A stretch of 64,000 nt of DNA, taken from an uncultured bacterium (GTDB taxonomy: Bacteria; Planctomycetota; UBA1135; GCA-002686595). Shown in pieces: positions 10,052 to 20,228 of this stretch. Where the stretch lies: positions 40,222-104,221 of the forward strand of contig CALCXM010000031.1 of NCBI GenBank assembly GCA_937905825.1. Direction: 5' to 3'. The notes under the pieces were generated by a model. That model searched no databases and was not told where the DNA came from. It was given only the letters and a program-made list of their open reading frames with translations. The position numbers and the translations under genes were made by a program. Numbering within the stretch: the stretch's first letter is position 1; each line of letters starts with the position of its first letter.

Positions 10052-11080
10052 TCAGCTCGCCGAGGAGGTGATGCCCGGCAAGCCCGCGCCGACACCGGCT
10101 CCGGCTTGCACTTCGTTCAGCAAACGATCGATCAATTGATCCGAGGTGATGCCTTCCGCCGCAGCGGAGAAATTCGTGACGATGCGGTGACGCAGCACCG
10201 GGTGGGCGACGCTCTTGACGTCCTCAACAGAAACGTGGTTGCGACCGGCGAGGGCCGCTTGCGCCTTCGCGCCGAGAATCAGGAACTGACTGGCGCGCGG
10301 ACCCGCACCCCAGGTGACCCACTCCTTAAGGAAGGGCAAGGGATCGGTCGACCGCACCCGCGTACCACGCGTTAAGGCGAGGCAGTAATCGTAGACGTGG
10401 TCCGCGACGGGAATCGAGCGCACGGCCTCTTGGATCTCCAGGAGTTCTTCCGCACCCAACACGCTCGTGGGGTCTGCGACCTTGGCGCCAGTGGTGCGGC
10501 GCAGGATCTCACGCTCTTCATCGAGGGTCGGGTAACCCACGTGCACTTCAAACATGAAGCGATCGAGTTGGGCTTCGGGCAGGGGATAGGTGCCCTCCTG
10601 CTCGATGGGGTTCTGAGTGGCCAACACGAAGAACGGATTCGGCAGGGGGTGGGTCTTGCCAGCCGAGGTCACCTGGCGTTCCACCATGGCTTCCAGCAAA
10701 GCCGCTTGGGTCTTGGGGGGCGTGCGGTTGATCTCGTCGGCGAGCACCACGCTGGCGAACAGGGGGCCGGGTTCGAAGCGGAAGGTGCGCGCGCTGGATT
10801 CCGGGTCGATGTGCAGCAATTCCGTTCCGGTGATGTCCCCGGGCATCATGTCCGGGGTGAACTGGATGCGGTTGAAGGGCAGGTCCATGGTCTTCGCCAG
10901 GCTGGAGATCATCAGCGTCTTGGCGAGCCCGGGGACTCCGACCAAGAGGCAGTGCCCACGGGTCAAGATGGCGATGAGCAGTTGATCGAGGACCTTGTCC
11001 TGGCCAACGATGACGCGGTGGAGCTCCTCCTTCATGTTCGCGTGAACTTCCCGGAGGCGGGCCAAACTGGCTTCGGACAT
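10052..11080 (-). CDS. moxR: MoxR-family AAA+ ATPase
   Basis: 342 residues, typical of MoxR. The N-terminal region IVGQDKVLDQLL is followed by Walker A (LLVGVPGLAKT), the MoxR motif RIQFTPDMMPGDITGTE, Walker B (VVLADEINRTPPKTQAALLEAM), sensor 1 (FFVLATQNPIEQEGTYPLPEAQLDRF) and a C-terminal lid. MoxR ATPases act as chaperone-like remodelers for VWA proteins. This is the first gene of a five-gene minus-strand operon (moxR, DUF58, BatA-like, VWA, PQQ propeller). The 380-base region upstream should contain the promoter. Confidence 0.95.
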   Translation of the reverse strand: MSEASLARLREVHANMKEELHRVIVGQDKVLDQLLIAILTRGHCLLVGVPGLAKTLMISSLAKTMDLPFNRIQFTPDMMPGDITGTELLHIDPESSARTFRFEPGPLFASVVLADEINRTPPKTQAALLEAMVERQVTSAGKTHPLPNPFFVLATQNPIEQEGTYPLPEAQLDRFMFEVHVGYPTLDEEREILRRTTGAKVADPTSVLGAEELLEIQEAVRSIPVADHVYDYCLALTRGTRVRSTDPLPFLKEWVTWGAGPRASQFLILGAKAQAALAGRNHVSVEDVKSVAHPVLRHRIVTNFSAAAEGITSDQLIDRLLNEVQAGAGVGAGLPGITSSAS

Positions 11081-11462
11081 GGGCTGCTAAGTGGGGGTGA
11101 CGGTGTGGGGACGAGATAGTGGAGAAGAGCAGGACGGATCAGGTCGCGAGTCTTTCCCTTGGAGGGGTTGAGCCCTCTGGCTGGGTTGATCGCAGTGAGA
11201 TCCTAGGGGTCACGGAAGCGGGACTCCATCACAGAACCCTATAGGCGCTGAGGGCATGCCATGGGACAGGAGAAAAGAGGGAGCCCTTCCGCGAAGTGCA
11301 GTGGGGGTCCAGAGTACGGCCCTGATCGTCACCTGCGAGCGCTCGAACGCAAATCTCACGTGATGGGGGCCGAATTCGGAGTCCGGAGGGGGCGGGACGG
11401 AATGGGAGAGAGCGGAAGGCCTGGACAAAAGTCCCATGCAAAGGTTCCGTAGGGAGCGGAAC
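11081..11462. other. intergenic region upstream of moxR
   Basis: About 380 bases with no convincing gene on either strand. The short open frames here read like shadow translations (Ser/Pro/Arg-rich). It presumably holds the moxR promoter on the minus strand. I could not assign -35/-10 boxes with confidence. Confidence 0.5.
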
Positions 11463-11780
11463 TCAGGCGGCTTCGCCAGCGCTGCTGTGTTCGTGGACGA
11501 GGGACTCGGGGTCTCCGCAAAGTTCATTCGCGCGCAGGAGCTCAGCGGGGCTCAGGAAGAAGCGCTTGACCGCGTGACTCGCCCAACGCATTCCAAGGTG
11601 TGCCAGGGCGGTGTCGAGCTTGGGACCTTCCAATCCGGCGCGATTCGCTTCCGAGTGCAGCCAACGTTCCACCCCGGGGACTCCTTGCAATGCTCGAAGG
11701 ACCTCCCTTCTGGAGGCGTCTTGATCATCGAGAATTCGTAGGAGTCTGCGCCGCTGGGTCTTGTTGGATGCTGTCGTCAT
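11463..11780 (-). CDS. small hypothetical protein
   Basis: 105 residues, not recognised. The composition is balanced and suggests a soluble helical protein (TQRRRLLRILDDQD, then ELLRANELCGDPESLVHEH). This looks more natural than the competing plus-strand frame at 11436-11741. There is no clear ribosome binding site and no known motif. It lies 200 bases after the propeller gene on the same strand. The existence of this gene is uncertain. Confidence 0.4.
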   Translation of the reverse strand: MTTASNKTQRRRLLRILDDQDASRREVLRALQGVPGVERWLHSEANRAGLEGPKLDTALAHLGMRWASHAVKRFFLSPAELLRANELCGDPESLVHEHSSAGEAA

Positions 11781-11981
11781 GTCGCCGAGGTTGTCGGTCG
11801 AAGCGGCGAAGGCTTGAGTGCCTTGGGGGGGGCCGTGGGAGGCGCTCTCGGCAATTGTTCGAGAGCCGAGAAAAGGCCGAGATTTCGCTAATATCCCTAT
11901 CTTGGCGCAGATGATCGGGAGTTTGGAAAAGACCTCCCGTGCTCCTGGAAAAAGACGCCCGGGCCGGGAAATCCTTGCCTG

Positions 11982-14138
11982 CTATTTGCAGCGGAAGTGG
12001 AAAAGGGCCCCGGCGGCGAGCAGGTACAAGTCCGGGCCTCGGGCGAAAAGGCCGCCGGGAGCGAAGTCGGAGGTCATGCGCAAGGGCTGAAATTGTTCCA
12101 GATATAGTTCCCGATTCCGGTCGAGCCGGTACAGCCCGCGGTCCGTGGCGAACAACACGCGCTGCCCTTCGAGCAGGGCGCTGGCGATCGGTAGCTCCTC
12201 CCTGGAAAGGTAGATCGAATCCCGGCGAGCGCCTGTTTGCATGTCGTGGGAAGACAGGGTGCGACGGGCCCCGGCGCGCCCCAGCACCAGCACTTCCCTG
12301 GAATTGCCACCGAGCAGAACGCTGCTCTCCCCGCGGGCCAGGGGCGGATCTTGCAACAGAGGAATCGGTTGGGTGTTCTCGCGCGGGGCGAAGTCCAAGG
12401 CCGCTCGCAAGCCGTAGAGTTCCAAGCCATCCGCTGGTGCCCACAAGAGCACCGGCTCGGCCTGATCGCCACCTTCCCAAGCATTCGGCCCCAGGGCGCT
12501 CTGCCATCCGGGGCTGGAATCCTCGCGTCGATCGTTGGCAAAGCTCGTCACCAAACGACCATCCGCCAGATCCAGCAGGAAGCCGGCCCCGAGGTTCGTG
12601 CCCACGAAGAGCATGCGGCCCGTGGCGCGCAGGGGTTGCCCCGGGGTGCGGATCAAGTTGGCGCCCATCAGGCGCAGGGCGTTGGCGGAGGTGATGTCCG
12701 TGCCGCGGCACAGCATGCGTTTCCAGCGGGGCACGCCGCTGCCGGCGTCCAAGGCCAGGAGCCAAGTCTGTGCTTCTCCCGGAGCGTTGGCGCTCTCGAT
12801 GCCGTCCGCTTCCGTGGTCACCCAACGTCGCGCTTGAACAAAGAGCGTGCCTTCCACCAGGATCGTTCCCGGTTGAAACTCCCACATGCCCGGTTCGAGC
12901 AACTGCTCCAGTGGGAGGTGCTTGCCACCTTCCAAGAACAGCCCGCTGCCCCCAAGACTCCAAACGGCGACCGGCAACTCGCTGTGATGGGGTGGCCGAA
13001 TGCGTTGCAGCAAGTTCGAGGTTTGGCCATCGGCGCGACCCGAGAGGATGAAGACATCCTGGTAGAGGCTAGCGGGGTCCTTTCCGGTTTCCCCGGTGAG
13101 CGGATAGAACGGCCAATCGCGGCCGGTGCGCGTGACGGAGCGCGGAATCGGTTGGGTGAGTTCGAGGCCCAAACGCCAAGGCTCGAAGATGCGGTCTTCC
13201 TCTTCGCCACCGATCAACCAACAGGTGCCAGTGGTTTGAACCAGGACGGCACCCGCATTCAAGAAAGCCAGCCCCGGCTGTCCTTCGATGCGCGCCATGG
13301 AGCGCGGCTTTGTGCGTAGGGGCAGGGTCAAGGGGTGACCTTTGAGGGGCTCGTAGTTCGCGGCCCCCGGCCATTGGGAGTCGCGCGTTTGAGGGGCTCG
13401 AAGCAGGCGATCCAAGAGTTGCTGACGGCTATCGATCGCGCCTTGCAGTTTCGAATCGGCCAAGAGGGCCACTTGCATGCGCGCGCGCTCGAGCCAGACC
13501 CAAGCGGATCGTGGTTGGCCCCGTTCGAGTGCTTGCTCGAAGAGCCACAGGTCCGCACGCAGGGCTTCCAGGCTGCAGGGGAACTCACGCTCGAGGGCGC
13601 GCAAGCCTGCGGCCCGCGCCTGGCTCGGAACACGTCCGCTGAGCAACCAGGGAGCGCCGCGTTCCTGCGCGAGTGGTCGAAAGTGTTCTTGCCAGGCTTG
13701 GCGCTCGGCGGGTTCCAATCCAGCGAGCCTGCGCAAGACCGCGTTCTCCACGGCTTCTGTGCGGCGTTGGAAACTGTTGTCGCGATCCGGCCAGCGCTCG
13801 GCGATGGCCGCTCCGAAGCTTGGCGGTTGTGCTTCGCCTGCCGCCAATTGGATGCCAACGGGGACGCTGGCCCCCGGTTCGCTCTGGGCGAGGGCGGAAC
13901 GCCAGGCTTCAAAGGCGGCGGTCCAATGGCCGGCGCTGGCCGCTCCCGGTTGCAAGGCGAGCAGCAGTTCCCTGTCGCCACGGGCTAGGGCAGCGCTCGA
14001 GTCCTCCGCCGTGGGCAGGTACACCGCGTTGCGCTTGGCCTTGCCCGGCGCGGACAATTGCGCGCTGGCTGGAGGGCACAAACGGGCGACGAGCGCGAGC
14101 ACGCAAAGCGCGGGCATCTGAACGAGGAGTCGAATCAA
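11982..14138 (-). CDS. secreted PQQ-like beta-propeller protein
   Basis: 718 residues. A signal peptide (hydrophobic 6-20, Ala-x-Ala before QLSAPG) is followed by a helical N-terminal third of about 230 residues, then a propeller-like region of short beta blades (DAGSGVPRWKRML, LADGRLVTSF, LYRLDRNRELYLEQF). The overall plan resembles the larger propeller protein at the left edge of the window, so the two may be distant paralogues. It begins 19 bases after the FtsB-like gene and is therefore probably cotranscribed with eno and that gene. No catalytic motif is visible. Confidence 0.85.
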   Translation of the reverse strand: MIRLLVQMPALCVLALVARLCPPASAQLSAPGKAKRNAVYLPTAEDSSAALARGDRELLLALQPGAASAGHWTAAFEAWRSALAQSEPGASVPVGIQLAAGEAQPPSFGAAIAERWPDRDNSFQRRTEAVENAVLRRLAGLEPAERQAWQEHFRPLAQERGAPWLLSGRVPSQARAAGLRALEREFPCSLEALRADLWLFEQALERGQPRSAWVWLERARMQVALLADSKLQGAIDSRQQLLDRLLRAPQTRDSQWPGAANYEPLKGHPLTLPLRTKPRSMARIEGQPGLAFLNAGAVLVQTTGTCWLIGGEEEDRIFEPWRLGLELTQPIPRSVTRTGRDWPFYPLTGETGKDPASLYQDVFILSGRADGQTSNLLQRIRPPHHSELPVAVWSLGGSGLFLEGGKHLPLEQLLEPGMWEFQPGTILVEGTLFVQARRWVTTEADGIESANAPGEAQTWLLALDAGSGVPRWKRMLCRGTDITSANALRLMGANLIRTPGQPLRATGRMLFVGTNLGAGFLLDLADGRLVTSFANDRREDSSPGWQSALGPNAWEGGDQAEPVLLWAPADGLELYGLRAALDFAPRENTQPIPLLQDPPLARGESSVLLGGNSREVLVLGRAGARRTLSSHDMQTGARRDSIYLSREELPIASALLEGQRVLFATDRGLYRLDRNRELYLEQFQPLRMTSDFAPGGLFARGPDLYLLAAGALFHFRCK

Positions 14139-14157
14139 AACAGTTCACCCACGCAGG

Positions 14158-14598
14158 TCAGGGCTTTTCCGTGGGGCTGGGCTGACTGACCGGGGGCAAG
14201 GGCGCGAGTCCGCGCTCTTCGATCTCCAACTTTTGCTCTTCGGTGCGCTGGCGACGCAGACGTTCCAAGTAGATGTCGTTGCCCAAGGCGTCCAGTTGGC
14301 GTTTGAGTCCCTTCATCTCTTTCACGTCGCGCTCGAAACGGTCTTGCAAATCCGTTTCGTGCCCGATCAGGCGTTGCTCTTCCTTGCGCGATGCCTTCAG
14401 ACCCAGGGTGCCAATTTGGGCCAACAGAATCAGCGGAACCCACACGGGCATCCAGTACAGAAAGACTTCCAAGGAGCGCATCAAGTAGCGCTTGAGGAAG
14501 GGATTGTTGGCCTCGAGGTTCCCTTTCTCCGAAACAAAACCAGCGGCCTGCAGGGGCAGGTCGCTCGTCTTGTTGTCGGGCCGGCGCTGTTTCGCCAA
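14158..14598 (-). CDS. ftsB: FtsB/DivIC-like septum formation initiator
   Basis: 146 residues. A basic N-terminal tail is followed by one transmembrane helix (about residues 45-67, LEVFLYWMPVWVPLILLAQIG), then a charged coiled coil. It ends with NDIYLERLRRQ...EERGLAPL, which resembles the FtsB/DivIC ending (D-P-x-Y-x-E-x-x-A-R-x-x-L-G-x-v). Its place 17 bases after eno matches the widespread eno-ftsB gene order. These proteins join FtsL at the divisome. The long N-terminal extension is unusual for the family. The family call rests on context plus topology and would need a profile search. Confidence 0.65.
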   Translation of the reverse strand: MAKQRRPDNKTSDLPLQAAGFVSEKGNLEANNPFLKRYLMRSLEVFLYWMPVWVPLILLAQIGTLGLKASRKEEQRLIGHETDLQDRFERDVKEMKGLKRQLDALGNDIYLERLRRQRTEEQKLEIEERGLAPLPPVSQPSPTEKP

Positions 14599-14615
14599 AG
14601 GATTCTCCTCCGGCC

Positions 14616-15914
<1,299 letters not shown>

Positions 15915-15975
15915 CTACGCTGCTGAGGTCGATTTTGAGCTCGGTCCCCATTCCTTTGGCCCAATCCCTGTCACG

Positions 15976-16278
15976 ATGAAACAGCTTCTCTACGGTCTCT
16001 TCTCCCTCGCCGGGGCCTTCGGCCTCTGGACGCTGCTGGCTGCGGCCCAACCTTTGGGGCCAGACACTCTCCCGGCCGTCCTGGTGGAAGGCACCACCAT
16101 GCTCGACTTGAACCTCGCGAAGGGCACGGGCATTGGATTTGCAGGCTTGGCCGCGGACACCCCGGTCGCGATCCTCGAGGTGAGCGGCGCTTGGCTGTTG
16201 CTTGAGTTCCCGACTCAGACCGGTGGGCCCACTTGGGTCAATTCGGCCGGCATCGTTTCCTGCAAAGTTCGACGATAG
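15976..16278 (+). CDS. small secreted protein, SH3-like
   Basis: 100 residues starting at MKQLLYGLF. A signal peptide (hydrophobic 5-24, AAAQ cleavage area) is followed by about 75 residues with the beta pattern of bacterial SH3-like domains (GTTMLDLNLAKGTGIGFAG, VAILEVSGAWLLLEF, then PTWVNSAGI resembling the usual G-x-x-G-W-V end). In-frame codons upstream of 15976 are not protein-like. It is divergent from eno and about 170 bases before pssA. No specific function can be assigned. Confidence 0.6.
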   Translation: MKQLLYGLFSLAGAFGLWTLLAAAQPLGPDTLPAVLVEGTTMLDLNLAKGTGIGFAGLAADTPVAILEVSGAWLLLEFPTQTGGPTWVNSAGIVSCKVRR

Positions 16279-16448
16279 GAGCCTTCCGGAGCCTGAATCA
16301 CAGAATGCGGCCACGCGCGGCTCGGCGATTGCCGGCCTTCCCGATTCTGGTGCGCTCCAAACGCCAGCGATCTAGTCGATCCTCCCGAAGAAAGGTACAA
16401 CTCTGGCATGTGCCCCGGATGCCAACCCCCGGTCCGCGACGAAACGCT

Positions 16449-17324
16449 ATGAAGCCTGTCCAAATGATCCCCAACATGCTGACCCTCGCCAACTGTGGCT
16501 GCGGTCTCTTGGCAATTTCCAAGGGGGTCGATGCGCTCGCCTACAGGGGGGGCGACGAGACGTTCTTTTATCACAAGATGGAAGCCGCCTGCTTTCTGAT
16601 CTTCCTGGGCATGGTCTTCGACGCGCTCGATGGCAAGGTCGCCCGGCTGACGCGCAGCTTCAGTGATTTTGGAGCGCAGCTCGATTCCTTCGCCGACGCC
16701 TTGACCTTCTGTGCGGCGCCCGCGTTGCTCGCCAAGGTCCTGATCGAACACGAGGGGGCGTTCTTGAACTACGCGGGTTCTCCGCGCTTGCACTTCGCCG
16801 CCGCCGCCGCCTTCACCTTGATGGGCATCTTGCGTCTGGCGCGCTTCAACTTGGAAACCGAGCACGACGAAGAGGCTCACATGTCCTTCAGCGGCTTGCC
16901 CGTGCCCGCCGCAGCGGGCGCCATCACGTCGACCTTGCTGATGTACCTGATCCTGCGCGTGCCGGCCCTCGAGCAAGCGGAAGGCACGGTCACGCCCGTG
17001 GGGGAAATGGTCGGCTTCTTCGGTGCTCCGAACTGGACGCCGATCATGAACGCCATGCCCTACTTCTTGACCGTCGCCCTGCCCTTGATTGGACTGGTGA
17101 TGGTGAGCCGCATTCCCTACGTGCACGTGGCGTCCATGATGTCGAGGAGTGGCGGGAAGTTCGTGTCGCTGGTGGGCTTTGTGTTCCTCGCCTTTGGTCT
17201 GTACCTAGCGCCCGTTCCCTTCTGCTTTGTGGTCTTCAACGGCTTTGTGCTGTTCGGCTTGATGCGCGCTGGCCTTGGTTTCCGCAAGCGCAAGTCCACG
17301 GTTTCCCCCGCGAGCGACGCCTAG
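16449..17324 (+). CDS. pssA: CDP-diacylglycerol-serine O-phosphatidyltransferase
   Basis: 291 residues, multi-pass inner membrane. Makes phosphatidylserine from CDP-diacylglycerol and serine, the first step to phosphatidylethanolamine. The CDP-alcohol phosphotransferase motif D-G-x2-A-R-x8-G-x3-D-x3-D is complete at about residues 61-83 (DGKVARLTRSFSDFGAQLD then SFAD). Several hydrophobic helices follow. The start is placed just before KPVQMIPNMLTLANCGCG, the usual N-terminus. The ATG at 16419 is an alternative. folK begins two bases after the stop, so the gene heads a four-gene operon. Confidence 0.93.
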   Translation: MKPVQMIPNMLTLANCGCGLLAISKGVDALAYRGGDETFFYHKMEAACFLIFLGMVFDALDGKVARLTRSFSDFGAQLDSFADALTFCAAPALLAKVLIEHEGAFLNYAGSPRLHFAAAAAFTLMGILRLARFNLETEHDEEAHMSFSGLPVPAAAGAITSTLLMYLILRVPALEQAEGTVTPVGEMVGFFGAPNWTPIMNAMPYFLTVALPLIGLVMVSRIPYVHVASMMSRSGGKFVSLVGFVFLAFGLYLAPVPFCFVVFNGFVLFGLMRAGLGFRKRKSTVSPASDA

Positions 17325-17326
17325 CC

Positions 17327-17821
17327 ATGAGCCCCCGGAGCCAACGGGCTTTCGTGGCCTTGGGGAGCAACTTGGGGGACTCCCCAGAACTTCTGCGCAG
17401 TGCCTTGGTGCAGTTGGCAGAGCTCCCGGACACAACACTCGTGGCCCAATCGAGTCTGCAGCGTACAGCGCCCGTGGGCGGCCCGGCGGGACAGTCGGAC
17501 TACTTGAACGCGGTCGCCGAATTGAGCACGCAGCTCGCACCCCCAGAACTGTTGCGCGCCTTGCAAGCCATCGAAACGAGTCACGGTCGTGATCGAGCGC
17601 GGGAGGAACGCTGGGGACCTCGACGCTTGGATTTGGATCTCCTGCTGGTGGGGGACGACAGAGTGCTTAGCGCTGAATTGGAGCTGCCCCACCCGCGCAT
17701 GGAAGAGCGCTCCTTCGTGTTGGAGCCCTTGGCCGAGTTGTGTCCAGAATTGTTGCTGCCCAAGTGTCAACAAACCGTGCGCGAGCGTTGCGCGGTGCTG
17801 CGTCAGGAAGTCAGCGCATGA
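17327..17821 (+). CDS. folK: 2-amino-4-hydroxy-6-hydroxymethyldihydropteridine pyrophosphokinase
   Basis: 164 residues, normal for HPPK. Transfers pyrophosphate from ATP to hydroxymethyldihydropterin in folate synthesis. Signatures: FVALGSNLGDS at the N-terminus, TAPVGGPAGQSDYLNAV, and the diagnostic RWGPRRLDLDLLL followed by LPHPRMEERSFVLEPL. It is packed between pssA and panC, and its TGA overlaps the ATG of panC by four bases. Confidence 0.96.
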   Translation: MSPRSQRAFVALGSNLGDSPELLRSALVQLAELPDTTLVAQSSLQRTAPVGGPAGQSDYLNAVAELSTQLAPPELLRALQAIETSHGRDRAREERWGPRRLDLDLLLVGDDRVLSAELELPHPRMEERSFVLEPLAELCPELLLPKCQQTVRERCAVLRQEVSA

Positions 17822-18738
17822 TCGAACGTCTAGAAGCTCCCGCAGACGCTCGCGCCTGGTGCGCGCAGCAACGTGCGGCGGGCAAGACCATCGGCTTTGT
17901 GCCGACCATGGGAGCCTTGCATGCGGGCCATCTCTCCCTCGTGCAGCAGGCGCTGCAAGAGAACGATGTGGTTTGCGTCAGCGTCTTCGTGAATCCTTTG
18001 CAGTTCGATGAAAGTGCGGACCTGATCGCCTACCCGCGCGACTGGGACGGGGACGTGGCGCTCTTGCAGGCCTGCGGTTGCCAGATGGTCTTCACGGGCA
18101 CCCTTGCGCAGTTCTTTCCCGATGAGCTCGATGGGCAAGGCAAGTTTCCGGCCAGCGCGCTCAAGGACCCGGGCCCCGGTGCCCTCGGTTTGGAAGGCTC
18201 CACCCGCGATGGTCACTTCGAAGGGGTCGCCACGATCGTCGAACGACTCTTCGAAGTGGTGCAACCGACCCGCGCCTACTTTGGACAGAAGGACTTTCAA
18301 CAGACCCTGGTGGCGCGCTATCTGGTGCGCGCGGGCGACACGCCCCGGGTGGTGATCTGCCCAATCTCCCGGGAAGAATCAGGCTTGGCTCGCTCCTCAC
18401 GCAACGAACGCTTGAGCGCCGAAGAGCGCGCAGGCGCCGTGTTCCTCTCGCAAGCCCTCGCGCGCTGCGCGCAAGCTTGGCAAGCGGGGGAGCGCAGGGC
18501 CGCGCAACTCGAAGCCATCTTGCAAAGCTCGATTCTCAATTCGGGTCGCGCCTTCGACTACGCCGCCGTTCGCAACCCCGCAGCGTGGAGTGTTGAGATG
18601 CCTGAAGGTGAGCTTGCCGAAGCGGTCGCCGTGGTGGCGGCGCGGGTCGGACCGGTGCGCCTCTTGGACAATCACCTTTTGGCGGATCCCTTCCCGCAGC
18701 CGCCCGTCGGCGCTTGCTCGCAGGCCAAGCAATCGTGA
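17818..18738 (+). CDS. panC: pantoate-beta-alanine ligase
   Basis: 306 residues. Condenses pantoate and beta-alanine using ATP in the pantothenate/CoA pathway. Signatures: the HIGH-type FVPTMGALHAGHLSLV, VSVFVNPLQFDESADLIAYPRD, YFGQKDFQQTLV, and the KMSKS-like region SRSSRNERLS. The ATG at 17818 overlaps the folK stop (ATGA). The longer frame from 17740 lies inside folK and is not used. The stop overlaps the GTG of ispE. Confidence 0.97.
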   Translation: MIERLEAPADARAWCAQQRAAGKTIGFVPTMGALHAGHLSLVQQALQENDVVCVSVFVNPLQFDESADLIAYPRDWDGDVALLQACGCQMVFTGTLAQFFPDELDGQGKFPASALKDPGPGALGLEGSTRDGHFEGVATIVERLFEVVQPTRAYFGQKDFQQTLVARYLVRAGDTPRVVICPISREESGLARSSRNERLSAEERAGAVFLSQALARCAQAWQAGERRAAQLEAILQSSILNSGRAFDYAAVRNPAAWSVEMPEGELAEAVAVVAARVGPVRLLDNHLLADPFPQPPVGACSQAKQS

Positions 18739-19685
18739 ACGACTTCGGTGCCCGGCAGAGCGCTCCCGGGGAGTGGACCGTCCAAGCCCCGGCCAAGATC
18801 AACCTTTGGCTGAAGATTCATGGAGCCCGTCCGGACGGCTACCACGACTTGTCCACGGTCATGCTGGCCCTCGATTGCCAGGACATCCTGCGCGGCCGCT
18901 GCACGAACTCGGACAGCATCGAACTGCGCGTGGAAGGCCCGCAAGCTTCCGCCGACATCCCCACGGACGAACGCAACCTGGTTTGGAAATCCCTGGCTGC
19001 CCTGCGCGCTCTCGCCCGGGAACGCGGCGCCGCGCAGGTCCCGGGCTTTGAGGTCGTCCTGCACAAAAACATCCCAAGCCAAGCGGGAATGGGCGGCGGA
19101 AGCTCGGACGCTGCCGCCGCCTTGGTTTTGGGAGAGCGCTTGCTAGGACTCGCTGGGGGAGACGAGTGGAAACGCCAACTGCTGGGCGGCCTCGGCGCCG
19201 ACTGCAGCTTCTTCCAAGAAGTGGGCAGCTCCGGCCTGGCCTTCTGTGAAGGCATCGGCGATTCGGTCACGCCCTGGAACGGAGTGCCGCCCGACTGGCA
19301 GATCCTCTTCGTGGTGCCCGAGGTGACTTGCCCGACGGGCCCCGTTTTCTCGGCCTTGCCTCGAGTCCAAGCCGTGGCGGGGGAGTTGCCCTTTGAAAGC
19401 GTCGAGCAACTGAACGCTCTGTCCCTTCGCGAGCTGCGCGCCGCCTGCGCCACGGACTTGGAACCTGCGGCCCTCGCAGCCGTCCCCGCGCTCATGGAAT
19501 GGCGCGAGCTGCTCGACAGCCTGGGCCTGCAACACATGCGGCTCAGCGGCAGCGGCTCGGCCTTCTTTGGGGTGCACAAAAGCGCAGCATCCGCGCGTGA
19601 GGATTTAGTCCTGTTGTCGAAGGCCGTCGAAGCAAAAGACTGGAAAGCACGGGCGATCGGCGTCGCCCAGCCGGCCGCCCGCTAG
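18735..19685 (+). CDS. ispE: 4-diphosphocytidyl-2-C-methyl-D-erythritol kinase
   Basis: 316 residues from the GTG. GHMP-family kinase of the non-mevalonate isoprenoid pathway. Signatures: APAKINLWLKI and RPDGYHDLSTVM near the N-terminus, the phosphate-binding loop SQAGMGGGSSDAAAAL at about residues 115-130, and MRLSGSGSAFFG near the C-terminus. The GTG at 18735 overlaps the panC stop as GTGA, which favours it over the in-frame ATG at 18714. It is the last gene of the pssA-folK-panC-ispE unit. Confidence 0.94.
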   Translation: MNDFGARQSAPGEWTVQAPAKINLWLKIHGARPDGYHDLSTVMLALDCQDILRGRCTNSDSIELRVEGPQASADIPTDERNLVWKSLAALRALARERGAAQVPGFEVVLHKNIPSQAGMGGGSSDAAAALVLGERLLGLAGGDEWKRQLLGGLGADCSFFQEVGSSGLAFCEGIGDSVTPWNGVPPDWQILFVVPEVTCPTGPVFSALPRVQAVAGELPFESVEQLNALSLRELRAACATDLEPAALAAVPALMEWRELLDSLGLQHMRLSGSGSAFFGVHKSAASAREDLVLLSKAVEAKDWKARAIGVAQPAAR

Positions 19686-19763
19686 GCCTCAAAAATCTGC
19701 ACGAGGTTTTTTGCCCCAGTGCGCCGGGATGTTTCGGATGTGGCCCCTACGGGGGCTTATTAC

Positions 19764-20213
19764 TTGCTAAACATCACTGAGATACGCGTCAAATTAGTTC
19801 ACGGAACGAGCGACAAGCTGTGTGGCTTCGCGAGCATCACTTTAGAAGGTGCGATCGTTATCCGTGACATCAAAATCATCTGCGGCGAGGGCGGCATGTT
19901 CGTCGCCATGCCCAGTCGAAAGCTGTGCGATCGTTGTCCACGCTGCAGCGGAAAAAACCACGTGCGCAGCCGCTATTGCGGAGACTGTGGCAGCCGCCTG
20001 GCCCGCGACCGAGCGCACCAAGACGACCGGGCCCGACCGCGGCTCTACGCCGACATAGCGCACCCGATCAACCAATCCTCGCGCAAGTACTTCGAGCGCG
20101 CGATCCTCGACGCCTACGAAGAAGAACTCAAAGCCTCCAAAACCGAAGGCTACGTGGCCACCGAGTTCGACGACATGGACTACCACGCCTGGTCCGCGAG
20201 CATGGCGGATTAG
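19764..20213 (+). CDS. spoVG: SpoVG-family protein with inserted zinc ribbon
   Basis: About 149 residues. The SpoVG core is plain: ITEIRVKLV at the N-terminus, FASITLEGAIVIRDIKII, GMFVAMPSRK, then YADIAHPINQSSRKYFERAILDAYEEEL. SpoVG is a small RNA/DNA-binding regulator. Between MPSRK and YADIAHP sits an insert of about 40 residues with a zinc-ribbon pattern (CPRC, ten residues, CGDC). The frame is open from a GTG at 19719, but SpoVG proteins begin right at the ITEIR strand. A TTG at 19764 preceded by GGGGG is therefore the better start, although this is unproven. It is 78 bases beyond ispE. Confidence 0.85.
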   Translation: MLNITEIRVKLVHGTSDKLCGFASITLEGAIVIRDIKIICGEGGMFVAMPSRKLCDRCPRCSGKNHVRSRYCGDCGSRLARDRAHQDDRARPRLYADIAHPINQSSRKYFERAILDAYEEELKASKTEGYVATEFDDMDYHAWSASMAD

Positions 20214-20228
20214 GGAGCGAGTGGGGAC

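Noticed and set aside
11210..11527. Small minus-strand frame upstream of moxR
   Set aside because: Ser/Pro-rich translation with no ribosome binding site, and it overlaps the more natural frame at 11463-11780.
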